Below, piece after piece: positions 44,439 through 52,864 of a stretch of DNA of 64,000 nt (position 1 is its first letter; every line of letters starts with the position of its first letter). This stretch comes from Mycolicibacter minnesotensis (GTDB lineage Bacteria > Actinomycetota > Actinomycetes > Mycobacteriales > Mycobacteriaceae), in contig NZ_AP022589.1 of the NCBI RefSeq assembly GCF_010731755.1, forward strand, positions 1,736,001 through 1,800,000, in the 5' to 3' direction. The translations under genes and the position numbers were made by a program. The notes beneath the pieces were generated by a model. The model was not told the origin of the DNA and did no database searches. It saw only the letters and a list, made by a program, of their open reading frames with translations.

Positions 44439-44698
44439 GGGTCTCCTTAAGCACGGCCTTGACGGAATACATCGAAAGCCTAAGTTTCGCTATCGGTGAC
44501 AGTGGGTCGAAGCTGGGGTTTCGCTGTTCATCCCGATGGCCAGACGTTGCCGGGACACTATCAGAATGTTGTAGCCATCACACATCGAAGAGGGCCGCCC
44601 GGGGCCCCCGCGTGCATTACAGTCGACCGTCCAAATGTCACGTATTTGATCACGCCAGCAGCGGGAATGCGCCGGCAGACCGCATCGTGACGGTCGCC

Positions 44699-46351
44699 CT
44701 AAACCGCCAGCGGGCGCGGGCTGTAGGCGAACGCCTTGGCCGGTACCGGCACCCCTGCGGAGCGGGCGGCACCGGCACGACTGATGTGCGCCGCGCCTTC
44801 GAGCAAGTTAAGCGCCACCTGGACGGCTTGCCGGTTTTCGCATGGCTCCAGATAGCTGTCGGCCACCCAGCTGTTGAACGCGCCCATGGCGGGGCCGCAC
44901 CAGACCTGATAGTCCAGGACTCGCTCGGGTACGCCGGTGATGGCCCACCGGCTCGACTGCCCGAGGTACCAGCGGAACACCAACGCCATCTGGTACTTCG
45001 GGTCCCGGGAGGCCAGTTCGAGCACCCCGGGGTCACGCTGTTGCCAGTACCGCTGGGTGTCCGCCCACACCTCGGCCACGGTGGTGCCCAGAATCTTCTC
45101 CAGCTCGGGGCCATGCTTGGCCACCACGGTGGCCAGATCGGGATTGCCCGCGTACCACTCGTAGAGCTTCTTGCCGCGCGGGGCGAACATCGTCCCCCGC
45201 TTGAGCACCTGCAGGTTGACGCCCATCTCGAACATGTCCGACGCCGGGGCCATCATCACGTCCGCGATCCCGGCCTTGGCCAGCATGGCGCGTCCGGGCT
45301 CCGAGAGGCCCGACTCCACGCAGGCCTGGTTGACGGTCCCGGTCAGCACATAGGCCGCGCCCATCGCGAAGGCGCCGGCGACCGCCTGCGGTGCGCCCAG
45401 GCCACCCGCCGCACCCACCCGCACCCGGCAGGTCAAGGGATGCTGTTGGGCCAGGGTGTCGCGCAGCATGACGATTTCGGAGAACAGCGCAGGCAGCGGG
45501 CGGTTGTCGGTGTGCCCTCCGCTGTCGGACTCCACCGTGATGTCCTCGGCTACCGGCACATACCGGGACAGCTCGGCTTCGCGCTCGGTCAGTTTTCCGG
45601 CCGCCACCAGCCCCGCGACCAGGGCCGCCGGCGCCGGTTCCATGAACATGCGCGCCACCTCCGGCCGCGACACCTTGGCCATCACGTGGTTGCGGCGCAC
45701 GATATTGCCGGCCGCGTCAGTGTCCAAGCCGGCCAGCGCGTAGTGCACCACCGCGGGCGTGAGCTTCATGAATGCCGAGGCCTCGACCACGGGGACTTTC
45801 CGCGCAATGAACAATTCGGCGACGCGCGTCTCGAGGGAGACCTCGTTGGGCGAGTGGATCAGGTTGGCGCCCCAGGCCAGGCCCGGCCGTCCCGCCAATG
45901 CGGTCTGGATCTCATCCAGACCGCGTTCGACGGCCTCGTAGGACAGTCCACCCGCGCCGAAGAAGCCCATCATTCCGGCCTCGGCCATGGCGATCACCAA
46001 AGCCGGCGTCGCAATGCCATTCGCCATCGCGCCGGTGACGTAGGGGAAGCGCACGCCGTGCGCCTCGCAGAACTCGCGGTCGCCCAGCCATTCGGGGTAG
46101 ATCGGCGGCAGTGTGCCCACCAGGGCCACGTCCGACTCGCCTGCGCCGACCACCTCACCGCCCAGGGCCAGACCCAGCATGCCGGTGACCGTCTCGCGCA
46201 CCACGTGCAGCGGGTGGCGGACGTAGCCGATGAGGTCTGCGATGTCGTTGGGAGCGAACGCGGCCGGCGCGCTCGTGGGGCGCCACCCCAGCGACGGGCC
46301 CGCGCCCGCCCCGGTCTGCTGCTCCAATACGGCTCCAGGTCGCTCGTTCAC
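44699..46351 (-). CDS. pfaD: PfaD-type enoyl reductase of PUFA synthase
   Basis: PfaD (Pfa1) is the trans-acting FMN-dependent enoyl reductase that works with the PUFA synthase, and related proteins serve trans-AT polyketide synthases. The 550-residue TIM-barrel belongs to the nitronate-monooxygenase-like fold. It has YVTGAMANGIATPALVIAMA, FFGAGGLSYEAVERGLDEI, WGANLIHSPNEVSLE and the FMN phosphate loop VGAAGGLGAPQA followed by GAAYVLTGTVNQAC. The C-terminal helical cap (about 400-540), with YQVWCGPAMGAFNSW, is the PfaD signature. I chose GTG 46351, preceded by GAGAGG; GTG 46372 would add seven residues. It is the first gene of the pfaD-pfaA-pfaC run and is divergent from an LPLAT gene across 256 bp. 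Confidence 0.92.
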   Translation of the reverse strand: MNERPGAVLEQQTGAGAGPSLGWRPTSAPAAFAPNDIADLIGYVRHPLHVVRETVTGMLGLALGGEVVGAGESDVALVGTLPPIYPEWLGDREFCEAHGVRFPYVTGAMANGIATPALVIAMAEAGMMGFFGAGGLSYEAVERGLDEIQTALAGRPGLAWGANLIHSPNEVSLETRVAELFIARKVPVVEASAFMKLTPAVVHYALAGLDTDAAGNIVRRNHVMAKVSRPEVARMFMEPAPAALVAGLVAAGKLTEREAELSRYVPVAEDITVESDSGGHTDNRPLPALFSEIVMLRDTLAQQHPLTCRVRVGAAGGLGAPQAVAGAFAMGAAYVLTGTVNQACVESGLSEPGRAMLAKAGIADVMMAPASDMFEMGVNLQVLKRGTMFAPRGKKLYEWYAGNPDLATVVAKHGPELEKILGTTVAEVWADTQRYWQQRDPGVLELASRDPKYQMALVFRWYLGQSSRWAITGVPERVLDYQVWCGPAMGAFNSWVADSYLEPCENRQAVQVALNLLEGAAHISRAGAARSAGVPVPAKAFAYSPRPLAV

Positions 46352-46531
46352 TCTTGGGTTCCTCTCGATCACCGGTGCCGAGTGCGCCTGGCGCAGAGCT
46401 GGCCAAACACGTAGCCCGGGGAAAACCAGGAGAGTTTCTCACGGACCGGCCGCGCTCACTAGGCGGGCGTTGACGAGCGGTGCCACGCTGGCCGTTTTCT
46501 TGGTCATTTGCGAGCCCGCCCTCATGACCCA

Positions 46532-46547
46532 AACAAACTAGTTCGTT
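46532..46547. promoter_or_regulatory. TetR-type palindrome between pfaD and the acyltransferase gene
   Basis: AACAAACTAGTTCGTT is a 16-bp inverted repeat with one mismatched pair and a perfect 8-bp core (AACTAGTT). It lies in the divergent spacer, 60 bp upstream of the acyltransferase start and 180 bp upstream of pfaD. It has the form of a TetR operator. The TetR gene at 47512 would be the nearest candidate regulator of both directions. This is a sequence-only prediction. Confidence 0.5.
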
Positions 46548-46607
46548 CTTTTCTTGCTAACCTGGGCTGTATCGGCCCAGGGCTGGGCTGTGAAAGGACG
46601 GCACACC

Positions 46608-47501
46608 ATGACCACCACCGCGGCGATCACTGCGCCCGCGTCGCTCGGCGACGGAACCCGGTCGGCCGGAGAGCGGATTCTGCGCAGCGCACTGGCCACG
46701 GCGGCCGACAACCTGGAACCGCTGATGAACATCTACCAGCCCTATGTCGAGGGGCTGGCGAACCTGCCGGCCGATGGCCGCTTTCTTCTCGTCGGCAACC
46801 ACACCCAGCTCGCCGCCGCGGAAGTGATCCTGATCCCCTACTTCGTGCGTCAGGCCCTGGGAAGACAGGTCCGCACCCTCGCTGATCGCCAATTCGGGAA
46901 GGGCGGGGGACTGCAGGCCAGCCTGGTGGCGGCGTACGGAGCCATCATCGGATCTCCGGAGGCTGCCGCAACGCTGATGCGGGCCGACGAGCCGATCCTG
47001 GTGTTCCCCGGCGGAGGCCGGGAGATCTCCAAGTTCAAAGGGGAGCAATACCAGCTGCGCTGGGACAATCGTTTTGGCTTCGCCCGCGTCGCCATCGAGC
47101 ATCAGTACCCGATCGTGACCGCGGCCCTCGTCGGCGGAGACGACGTCTACACCAGCCTGACCACCCGCACGGGACTCTACGGCCGGGCCAGCGAATGGCT
47201 CGGCCGGCGGCTGAACGGCCGCGCCGACATGGCCATGCCGCTCCTGCGCGGCGTCGGCCCCACCCTGGTGCCACGACCCCAACGGATGTACCTCCGTTTC
47301 GGATCGCCGATCACCACGGTCAGGCCGCCGGACCTCTCCCCGGAAGACTGGACTCATCGGGTCAAAGACGACACCCAGGCTCAACTCGAGGCTGACCTCA
47401 AGGATCTGCAGCAGATCCGCTGCACCGACCCCTACCGTGCGCTCAATCCCCTGTCGTGGCGATCGGCAGCGACCCCGACCTCGGCCGACACCGATCGCTA
47501 G
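46608..47501 (+). CDS. Lysophospholipid acyltransferase (LPLAT)-like protein
   Basis: The 297-residue product resembles the PlsC/LPLAT superfamily, in particular the DAGAT/MGAT-like subgroup. LLVGNHTQLAAAEV aligns with the HX4D block, but the Asp is replaced (His-Thr-Gln-Leu-Ala-Ala), so either catalysis is unusual or a nearby Glu substitutes. The second block is LVFPGGGREISKFKGEQYQLRW (read FPGGGRE), typical of enzymes that esterify glycerolipids or phytol. ATG 46608 follows GAAAGGA. It is divergent from pfaD and may move the product of the PUFA synthase to a lipid. A TetR gene follows 10 bp downstream. Confidence 0.82.
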   Translation: MTTTAAITAPASLGDGTRSAGERILRSALATAADNLEPLMNIYQPYVEGLANLPADGRFLLVGNHTQLAAAEVILIPYFVRQALGRQVRTLADRQFGKGGGLQASLVAAYGAIIGSPEAAATLMRADEPILVFPGGGREISKFKGEQYQLRWDNRFGFARVAIEHQYPIVTAALVGGDDVYTSLTTRTGLYGRASEWLGRRLNGRADMAMPLLRGVGPTLVPRPQRMYLRFGSPITTVRPPDLSPEDWTHRVKDDTQAQLEADLKDLQQIRCTDPYRALNPLSWRSAATPTSADTDR

Positions 47502-47511
47502 GGTTTCAGCG

Positions 47512-48072
47512 ATGCGAAAACAGGCCGAGCTACGCGACGAGATCCTGTCCGCGGCTCGCGCGGAGTTCGCCCGATACGGCCTCGCCGGTGCCCGCATCGA
47601 CCGGGTCGCCAAGCACGCTCGGGCGAGCAAGGAACGGCTCTACGCCCACTTCGGCGACAAAGAAAGCCTCTTTCGTGAAGTGGTCGCCGCCGACACCGCG
47701 CACTTTCTCGGCGCCATCGTCCCGCGTCCCGACGCACTGCCCGAATTCGTCGGCGACATCTACGACCTGGCCCGTGCACACCCCGAACACATCCGAATGA
47801 TCACCTGGGCTCGCCTGGAAGAACTCGACCTCATCCCGCCCGACGCCGAGATGATGCCGGCGCTCGGGCCCGACGTCGTGGCTGCGGCCCAAGCCGGCGG
47901 CCACGTCGATCCCCACTGGGATCCCGAAGAATTGCTGGTCATGCTGTTCGGCATCGGGATGGCCTGGGCCACCTGGCCGGACCCCGCCGCCGGCACCGAG
48001 GACGCCGCCACGATCGCACACCGCCGTGCGGCCGCGGTCGAAGCCGCTGCCCGTTTGATCACGCCGCGATGA
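47512..48072 (+). CDS. TetR family regulator next to the acyltransferase
   Basis: This 186-residue TetR repressor has the DNA-binding region RDEILSAARAEFARYGLAG, then RIDRVAKHARASKERLYAHFGDKESLF with recognition helix ASKERLYAHFG. The C-terminal part matches the TetR_C_35-like class with HPEHIRMITWARLEE. ATG 47512 lies 10 bp after the acyltransferase stop, so the two are co-transcribed. The palindrome at 46532-46547 upstream of the acyltransferase is a likely autoregulatory site and also faces pfaD, so this protein is the best candidate regulator of the whole lipid locus. Confidence 0.86.
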   Translation: MRKQAELRDEILSAARAEFARYGLAGARIDRVAKHARASKERLYAHFGDKESLFREVVAADTAHFLGAIVPRPDALPEFVGDIYDLARAHPEHIRMITWARLEELDLIPPDAEMMPALGPDVVAAAQAGGHVDPHWDPEELLVMLFGIGMAWATWPDPAAGTEDAATIAHRRAAAVEAAARLITPR

Positions 48073-48149
48073 ATTTCTCCGCCGACTGCGGGGTATAGGG
48101 CTGCGGTACGGTGCCGATGGCGGTACCGGTGGACGGAGGGATCGCGACT

Positions 48150-49652
48150 GTGGACCAGCTACCGAGGGCGCCCATCCCGCGCCGACGTTCCGGGCTTCGT
48201 CGGATCACCCAGGGACTGGGTGAGCTCGACGCCGAACTCTTTGAGGCCGTCGCCCACTCCCCCAGCCGGCTCCTCGACACCACGATGCCGGTGCTGACCC
48301 GCGCCGCCGACTACTCCAGGCTGTGGCTTGCTCTCGCTGCCGTCTTCGCCCTGACCGGCCGTCCTGCCACCCAGCGGGCCGCCGCGCGCGGAGTGGCCAG
48401 TCTGGGCCTCACCAGCCTGCTCACCAACCTGGTGATCAAACGGATCCGCCCCCGGGCGCGGCCCAATGTCTCATTGGTTCCCCTGCTGCGCCGCGCGCAC
48501 CGGCTACCGCTGTCGAACTCGCTGCCCTCCGGGCATTCGGCCAGTGCGGCGGCGTTCGCCACCGGCGTCGGATTGGAAAGCCCGCTCCTGGGACTGCCGG
48601 TCGCCGGCCTGGCCGGCCTGGTCGGCCTGTCTCGGGTCGCCACCGGCGCGCACTACCCCGGTGATGTACTGGCCGGGCTGGGCATCGGCACGTCGATCGC
48701 GGTGCTGGGGGCCAAACTGGTGCCGCCGATCGCCGCCCCGCCGCCCCAGCGCGCCGAGATGCTGCGCGTCGCCACCCCGGCACGACCCGACGGCGCCGGC
48801 GTGACCCTGGTTGTCAACCCCGCATCGGGCAACGGCCGGGCCGGCGACGTCGCTGCGCAGGTGCGCACGGCGCTGCCGGCCATCACCGTCGTCGAACTCG
48901 GTCCCGACGACGATCTGGCGGAGTCGCTACGCAACGCCGCGGATTCCGCCGAGGTGCTGGCGATCTCCGGCGGAGACGGATCGGTGGCGACGGCGGCGCA
49001 CGTGGCAGTGGAACGCGATCTGCCGCTGGCGGTGTTCCCCGGCGGCACGTTGAACCACTTCGCCAAGGACATCGGCTGCGAGACCACCGCCAAAACCATC
49101 CGCGCCCTGTCCGAGGGCACCCTGTCGCGGGTGGACGTGGTGCGGTTCAACGACGAGACCACGGTGATCAATACGGCAAGCATCGGCGCCTACCCGACCT
49201 TTGTTCGCCGCCGGGAGCGGTTGCAGGGCAAGCTCGGCAAGCCGGTGGCCAGTGCCTACGCCATGGTGATGACGCTGCGCCGGGAGCAGCCGGTGCGCAT
49301 CGTCTACGACAACAAGACGCTGCAGACGTCGCTGTTCTTTCTGGGCAACTCGGCCTACCAGCCCGACGGCTTCGCGCCGGCCGTGCGGCACCGGATGGAC
49401 GACGGGCTGTTGGACGTCCGGATCCTGGAGACCGGCCGGCCGTGGTCCACGCTGCGGATCGTGGCGGCCCTGCTGACGGGCCGGCTGCAGCGCAGCCGGC
49501 TCTACCACGAGCTACGTGTCCCCCAGTTCCGGTTCTCCGCCGTCGACGGACCGATACCCATCGCCCACGATGGTGAAGTCGACTCACCTTGCGCGGAAGC
49601 AGAATTCACTGCGTGCTACCGCGCATTGCAGGTGTTTCGGCCGCTGCGCTAG
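48150..49652 (+). CDS. PAP2 phosphatase / diacylglycerol kinase fusion
   Basis: The 500-residue protein joins two lipid-phosphate enzymes. The N-terminal PAP2 domain (about 50-210) has the three acid-phosphatase motifs: KRIRPRARP, PSGHSASA and SRVATGAHYPGD. The C-terminal domain (about 225-495) is a DAGK/YegS-type lipid kinase: VTLVVNPASGNGRA, ISGGDGSVATAA (nucleotide-binding GGDG) and FPGGTLNHFAKDIG. Its chemistry would dephosphorylate phosphatidate-like lipids and phosphorylate diacylglycerol or a related lipid. GTG 48150 is preferred because GGAGGG lies 10 bp upstream; the longer frame from 48111 has no such site. It is 77 bp after the TetR gene on the same strand. Confidence 0.9.
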   Translation: MDQLPRAPIPRRRSGLRRITQGLGELDAELFEAVAHSPSRLLDTTMPVLTRAADYSRLWLALAAVFALTGRPATQRAAARGVASLGLTSLLTNLVIKRIRPRARPNVSLVPLLRRAHRLPLSNSLPSGHSASAAAFATGVGLESPLLGLPVAGLAGLVGLSRVATGAHYPGDVLAGLGIGTSIAVLGAKLVPPIAAPPPQRAEMLRVATPARPDGAGVTLVVNPASGNGRAGDVAAQVRTALPAITVVELGPDDDLAESLRNAADSAEVLAISGGDGSVATAAHVAVERDLPLAVFPGGTLNHFAKDIGCETTAKTIRALSEGTLSRVDVVRFNDETTVINTASIGAYPTFVRRRERLQGKLGKPVASAYAMVMTLRREQPVRIVYDNKTLQTSLFFLGNSAYQPDGFAPAVRHRMDDGLLDVRILETGRPWSTLRIVAALLTGRLQRSRLYHELRVPQFRFSAVDGPIPIAHDGEVDSPCAEAEFTACYRALQVFRPLR

Positions 49653-49671
49653 GCGTTCGGGACGAGGCGAC

Positions 49672-50157
49672 TCAGTGGGCAACCAGGCTGTCGATCTGGT
49701 TCAGCGCCGAGGTCGAACCCTCGATGACGCCCATGTCCAACACCTTCTGGAGATCTTCGGCGGAAGCAAAGGTGCTCGCGTACGTCGCGCGGGTTCCACC
49801 GTCGCGCTCGGTGAAGGTGTAGACGTTCCTCGACGTCGGCATTCCGGTATCCGGGTTGAAGTCCAGGTCGGCGAAGCCGTCGTCGAAGGTGAAGCTCCAC
49901 GGCTCGTCGACGGAGATGATCTGCCAGTATCCGGCGTACTTCTCACCGTCAGGGCCGGTCATGAAGTAGTTCGTGCGGCCGCCGGGCACCAAGTCGTGGT
50001 CAACCATGGTCGCGGGGAATTCCGGTGGTCCCCAGACCTTTTCCAGCTGACGCGGGTCGGCATAGATCTGCCAGATTCGCTGCACCGGCGCGGCGAAGTC
50101 GGCGGTGATGGTCAAGGTCAGGGCGACAAGGTCGTGTTGTACGTCGATCACAGGCAT
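49672..50157 (-). CDS. SRPBCC (AHSA1/START-like) domain protein
   Basis: This 161-residue protein has the START-like SRPBCC helix-grip fold: FAAPVQRIWQIYADPRQLEKVWGPPEFPAT, then GGRTNYFMTGPDGEKYAGYWQI and SFTFDDGFAD, ending in a long C-terminal helix DLQKVLDMGVIEGSTSALNQ (segments described separately). Such proteins bind hydrophobic ligands. It lies 11 bp after an ArsR regulator on the same strand, the common ArsR-SRPBCC pair of actinobacteria. The function is unknown. ATG 50157 is the natural start. Confidence 0.87.
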   Translation of the reverse strand: MPVIDVQHDLVALTLTITADFAAPVQRIWQIYADPRQLEKVWGPPEFPATMVDHDLVPGGRTNYFMTGPDGEKYAGYWQIISVDEPWSFTFDDGFADLDFNPDTGMPTSRNVYTFTERDGGTRATYASTFASAEDLQKVLDMGVIEGSTSALNQIDSLVAH

Positions 50158-50168
50158 GGTGCGAGCTC

Positions 50169-50501
50169 CTAACTCTCTTGCGATGAGATGAGTTCATCGA
50201 TACGTGCGATGCGACCACGCCACACCTGTTCCAACTCGGTGAGCATGGACGCCACCGATCGCACCGCGGCGACGTCGCCGCTGGCCAACTGCTCACGGCC
50301 GCTGCGGCGCTTGGTGAGCAGGCCGGACTTCTCCAACACGGCGACGTGTTTCTGCACCGCGGCGAAGCTCATCTCGTACTTCACCGCGAGCTCCGAAACC
50401 GAGTGCTCACCAGCCAGAACCCGGCGCATGATGTCCCGCCGGGTGCGGTCGGCAAGGGCGTGGAACAGGGCGTCCACCGTGTCGTCGTCGAGCGTGATCA
50501 C
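50169..50501 (-). CDS. ArsR/SmtB family regulator of the SRPBCC pair
   Basis: The 110-residue winged-helix repressor has FHALADRTRRDIMRRVLAGEHSVSELAVKY, recognition helix MSFAAVQKHVAVLEKSGLL and wing TKRRSGREQ. No cysteine metal site of the ArsR/CadC type is seen, so it probably responds to another signal or acts as an autorepressor with its SRPBCC partner. I chose GTG 50501 because the TTG at 50516 lies within the palindrome 50512-50529, which should be the operator. It is followed 11 bp later by the SRPBCC gene. Confidence 0.86.
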   Translation of the reverse strand: MITLDDDTVDALFHALADRTRRDIMRRVLAGEHSVSELAVKYEMSFAAVQKHVAVLEKSGLLTKRRSGREQLASGDVAAVRSVASMLTELEQVWRGRIARIDELISSQES

Positions 50502-50511
50502 CCCACGATCG

Positions 50512-50529
50512 TACAACCGATTAGTTGTA
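50512..50529. promoter_or_regulatory. Perfect 6-6-6 palindrome, likely ArsR operator
   Basis: TACAACCGATTAGTTGTA has perfect 6-bp arms (TACAAC/GTTGTA) and a 6-bp spacer. It ends 10 bp upstream of the GTG 50501 start of the arsR-type gene. Its position over the presumed promoter and its symmetry fit an autorepression site of the ArsR-SRPBCC operon. Confidence 0.6.
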
Positions 50530-50560
50530 TGTTGTCAAGGCTGGTCGGCCCCGCCGGGTA

Positions 50561-51538
50561 TCAGACCAGCGGGAACCAGTAGTCGAGGGTGGTCTCGACA
50601 CCGCCCCAGTCGATGCCCATCCAGTCGGTGAAGAAGTCCTCGATCTTCCCGAAACCGGCGTAGACCATCTCCGCCACGGAATTGAACAGCGAGACCCACC
50701 AGCCGCTGTCGATCAACCCGCTACCCAAGGCGGTGATCCAGGCACTGAACTGGTCGATGTCCGTGGAGATGTCGATGTTGGTGATCATGCCGTCGGTGGT
50801 GGCGACATGGTCGGCGACCTGCGCGGGGGTGAGCCCCAGATACATCATGTGTTCCCAGAACAGCCCCAGCATGGACGGCGCCGTGTGGTCGGCCACCGGG
50901 TCGCCGGGGAACGTGTAGATGGTGGTGGTGAAGGCGTCGTTGGGGGTCTGATTGCCGAACAGCAGTGAGGAGTCGTTGTCCAGCGACACCTCGCCCGCGG
51001 TGTTGGGCCACACGCCGTTGGCGCCGGACGGGTCGCCGATGAAGACGAAATGCAGCGCCTCGGGGTCCACGCCGTCGTGGGCAAGCTGCGCCATCGCGAT
51101 CGAACTGGCCGTGGCGCCCTGCGAGTAGCCGAACACCCACAGCGGATTGTCGGCGTCGTAGGCGCCGGGGTTGGCGGCCAGCTCGGCATGCACCGCGCGC
51201 ACGATCTCCGACGCTCCGGCGAAACTGCTATAGCCCTGCAGGAACAGTTGCGGGGTGGTCAGCACCCGCAGGGCGTCATCGCACACGCCCGCGCCGATCA
51301 GGCACACCGCCGGGTCGTCGCCGGGGTCGAAGCCCAGTGGCTGCAGGAACAGATCGGCTGCGTTCTGAGCGAAGGCCGTCGACGGCGTGGGCATCATGGT
51401 GCCGCCGATGAAGATCGCGGTGTCAGCCAGCAAGGCCACGTCGGGGGCGTACGACGCGCCGACGACCGGGGTCGTGACCACGCCGGCGGCGAGGACGCTT
51501 GCGGCGGCGACGGGCGCCAGCGTCTTCCATGGGTTCAT
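50561..51538 (-). CDS. Secreted PE-PPE domain alpha/beta-hydrolase
   Basis: The 325-residue protein has an N-terminal signal peptide (LAPVAAASVLAAGVVTTPVVGA) and no PE or PPE domain. It is the PE-PPE (serine hydrolase-like, PF08237 type) domain found at the C-termini of some PE/PPE proteins. Key parts are AIFIGGTMMPTP, FLQPLGFDPGDD, NPLWVFGYSQGATASSIAMA (nucleophile elbow GYSQG), FVFIGDPSGANG, and a C-terminal segment ending WMGIDWGGVETTLDYWFP. Cys pairs in CLIGAGVC may form a disulfide. It should be an exported esterase/cutinase-like enzyme. ATG 51538 follows GGGAG. A paralogue is at 62786-63757. Confidence 0.9.
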   Translation of the reverse strand: MNPWKTLAPVAAASVLAAGVVTTPVVGASYAPDVALLADTAIFIGGTMMPTPSTAFAQNAADLFLQPLGFDPGDDPAVCLIGAGVCDDALRVLTTPQLFLQGYSSFAGASEIVRAVHAELAANPGAYDADNPLWVFGYSQGATASSIAMAQLAHDGVDPEALHFVFIGDPSGANGVWPNTAGEVSLDNDSSLLFGNQTPNDAFTTTIYTFPGDPVADHTAPSMLGLFWEHMMYLGLTPAQVADHVATTDGMITNIDISTDIDQFSAWITALGSGLIDSGWWVSLFNSVAEMVYAGFGKIEDFFTDWMGIDWGGVETTLDYWFPLV

Positions 51539-51655
51539 CAGCACTCCCTGAGGCACATAGATAAATACTCAAGAAACCATGAAAAATGGCCGTGGCGATC
51601 ATGGCAGCACGGTGGCCGGGCGTCAACGTGCGGTGCGCGGACCCGCGTGGGCTGC

Positions 51656-52864
51656 TCAGGCCGGAATGAGCCGCACCGGCAGCTGCTGGTGGCGGCGAAT
51701 GATGTTGTTGACCGCCCAGATCGGCTCGCCGGTCAGCTCGATGCGCTCGACCTGGTCGATCAGGGCCTTGAGCAGGGCCGCGGTCTCCAGCCGGGCCAGG
51801 CCTTGGCCGGCGCACGCGTGCGCGCCGTTGCCGAATCCGACGTGCCGTCCCGCGTCGTTGCGAATGTCGAAGACGTCGGGGGCGCTCCATTCGAGTTCAT
51901 CACGGTTGGCCGAGGCGTAGAGCACCAAGACGCGAGCGCCCGCGGGCAGGGTCGCGCCGGAGAGCTCGTGGCTTTCGGCCACCCTCCGGGTGAAGGCGCG
52001 CAGCGGCGATTCGAAGCGCACGATCTCGTTGACCGCGTTGGGGATCAATGACGGGTCGGCCTTGATCAGCTCCCACTGGCCGGGATGCGTGGCAAAGAGG
52101 TGGACGGCGCTGGAGATGGCGCTGATCGTGGTGTCCAGCGATGGTGCGATGTAGTCGACCAGCAGGGGCGGCACCTCGGCGAACCGCAAGGTGCCGTCAT
52201 CCACCGCGCTGAGCAGGTCGTGGGCCATGCTGCCGGGCAGCACATCGCGCCGGCGAGCGATGCGCCGCGAGAAGCGCAGCATCTGCAGGCTGCGCGGAAT
52301 CGCCGTGAGACCCTGCCGGTTGAGCGGGCCGAGCACATCGAAGGTCGCCGCGGCCCAGTCGAGCAGGTGATCGCGTTGGTCGGCGGGCCATCCCACCAGA
52401 TCCGGAACGAAGGCCAGGGGCAGCGCGGTCGCCAGGTCAGCCACCGCCTCGATGCGTCCGCGTCGCACGGCGTCCTCGACGATGCTCTGCGCCCGCTGAT
52501 CGACGTTGTCGCTGAGCGCTCGCAGCGCCCGAGGCATCATCCGGTGTGCGACGAGTTTGCGGCGCCGGTCATGTTCGGCGCCGTCACTGTTGAGGGTGGT
52601 GCCTCTGGAGAGGCGGTTGGTGGGCGCATTGGCCGCGACGCCGTGGCCCGACAGGTAGCGGGCATCGTTGCGCAGCACGGCCTTGCATTCGGCGTAGCGG
52701 GGCAGGGCATAGAGCCGGTGTCGTGCCAACCAGACCACCGGTCCGAGATCGCGCAGTGCCCGGTAGTGCGGGTACGGCTCCAGGATCGCCGACCGGCGGT
52801 AGATGCTGCGCTTATAGACCGGCACATCGGAGGGTCGAGCCAACACGGTCGGGCTCCTAGTCAT
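51656..52864 (-). CDS. Cytochrome P450
   Basis: This is a soluble class I P450 of 402 residues, the length usual for actinobacteria. The heme-binding loop is FGNGAHACAGQGLARLE with the Cys thiolate. The EXXR pair is in NEIVRFESP. The I-helix oxygen-binding element reads YIAPSLDTTISAI, with Asp-Thr-Thr in place of the more common acid-Thr. It overlaps the FAD hydroxylase gene by 8 bp (52857-52864) and so belongs to the aromatic-catabolism operon. No ferredoxin gene adjoins; redox partners must come from elsewhere. The likely role is hydroxylation of an aromatic or lipid-like substrate of this operon. Confidence 0.93.
   Translation of the reverse strand: MTRSPTVLARPSDVPVYKRSIYRRSAILEPYPHYRALRDLGPVVWLARHRLYALPRYAECKAVLRNDARYLSGHGVAANAPTNRLSRGTTLNSDGAEHDRRRKLVAHRMMPRALRALSDNVDQRAQSIVEDAVRRGRIEAVADLATALPLAFVPDLVGWPADQRDHLLDWAAATFDVLGPLNRQGLTAIPRSLQMLRFSRRIARRRDVLPGSMAHDLLSAVDDGTLRFAEVPPLLVDYIAPSLDTTISAISSAVHLFATHPGQWELIKADPSLIPNAVNEIVRFESPLRAFTRRVAESHELSGATLPAGARVLVLYASANRDELEWSAPDVFDIRNDAGRHVGFGNGAHACAGQGLARLETAALLKALIDQVERIELTGEPIWAVNNIIRRHQQLPVRLIPA

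Noticed and set aside
44420..46414. 664-codon open frame on the plus strand
   Set aside because: It is antisense to pfaD, whose motifs are clear. There is no support for a second gene.
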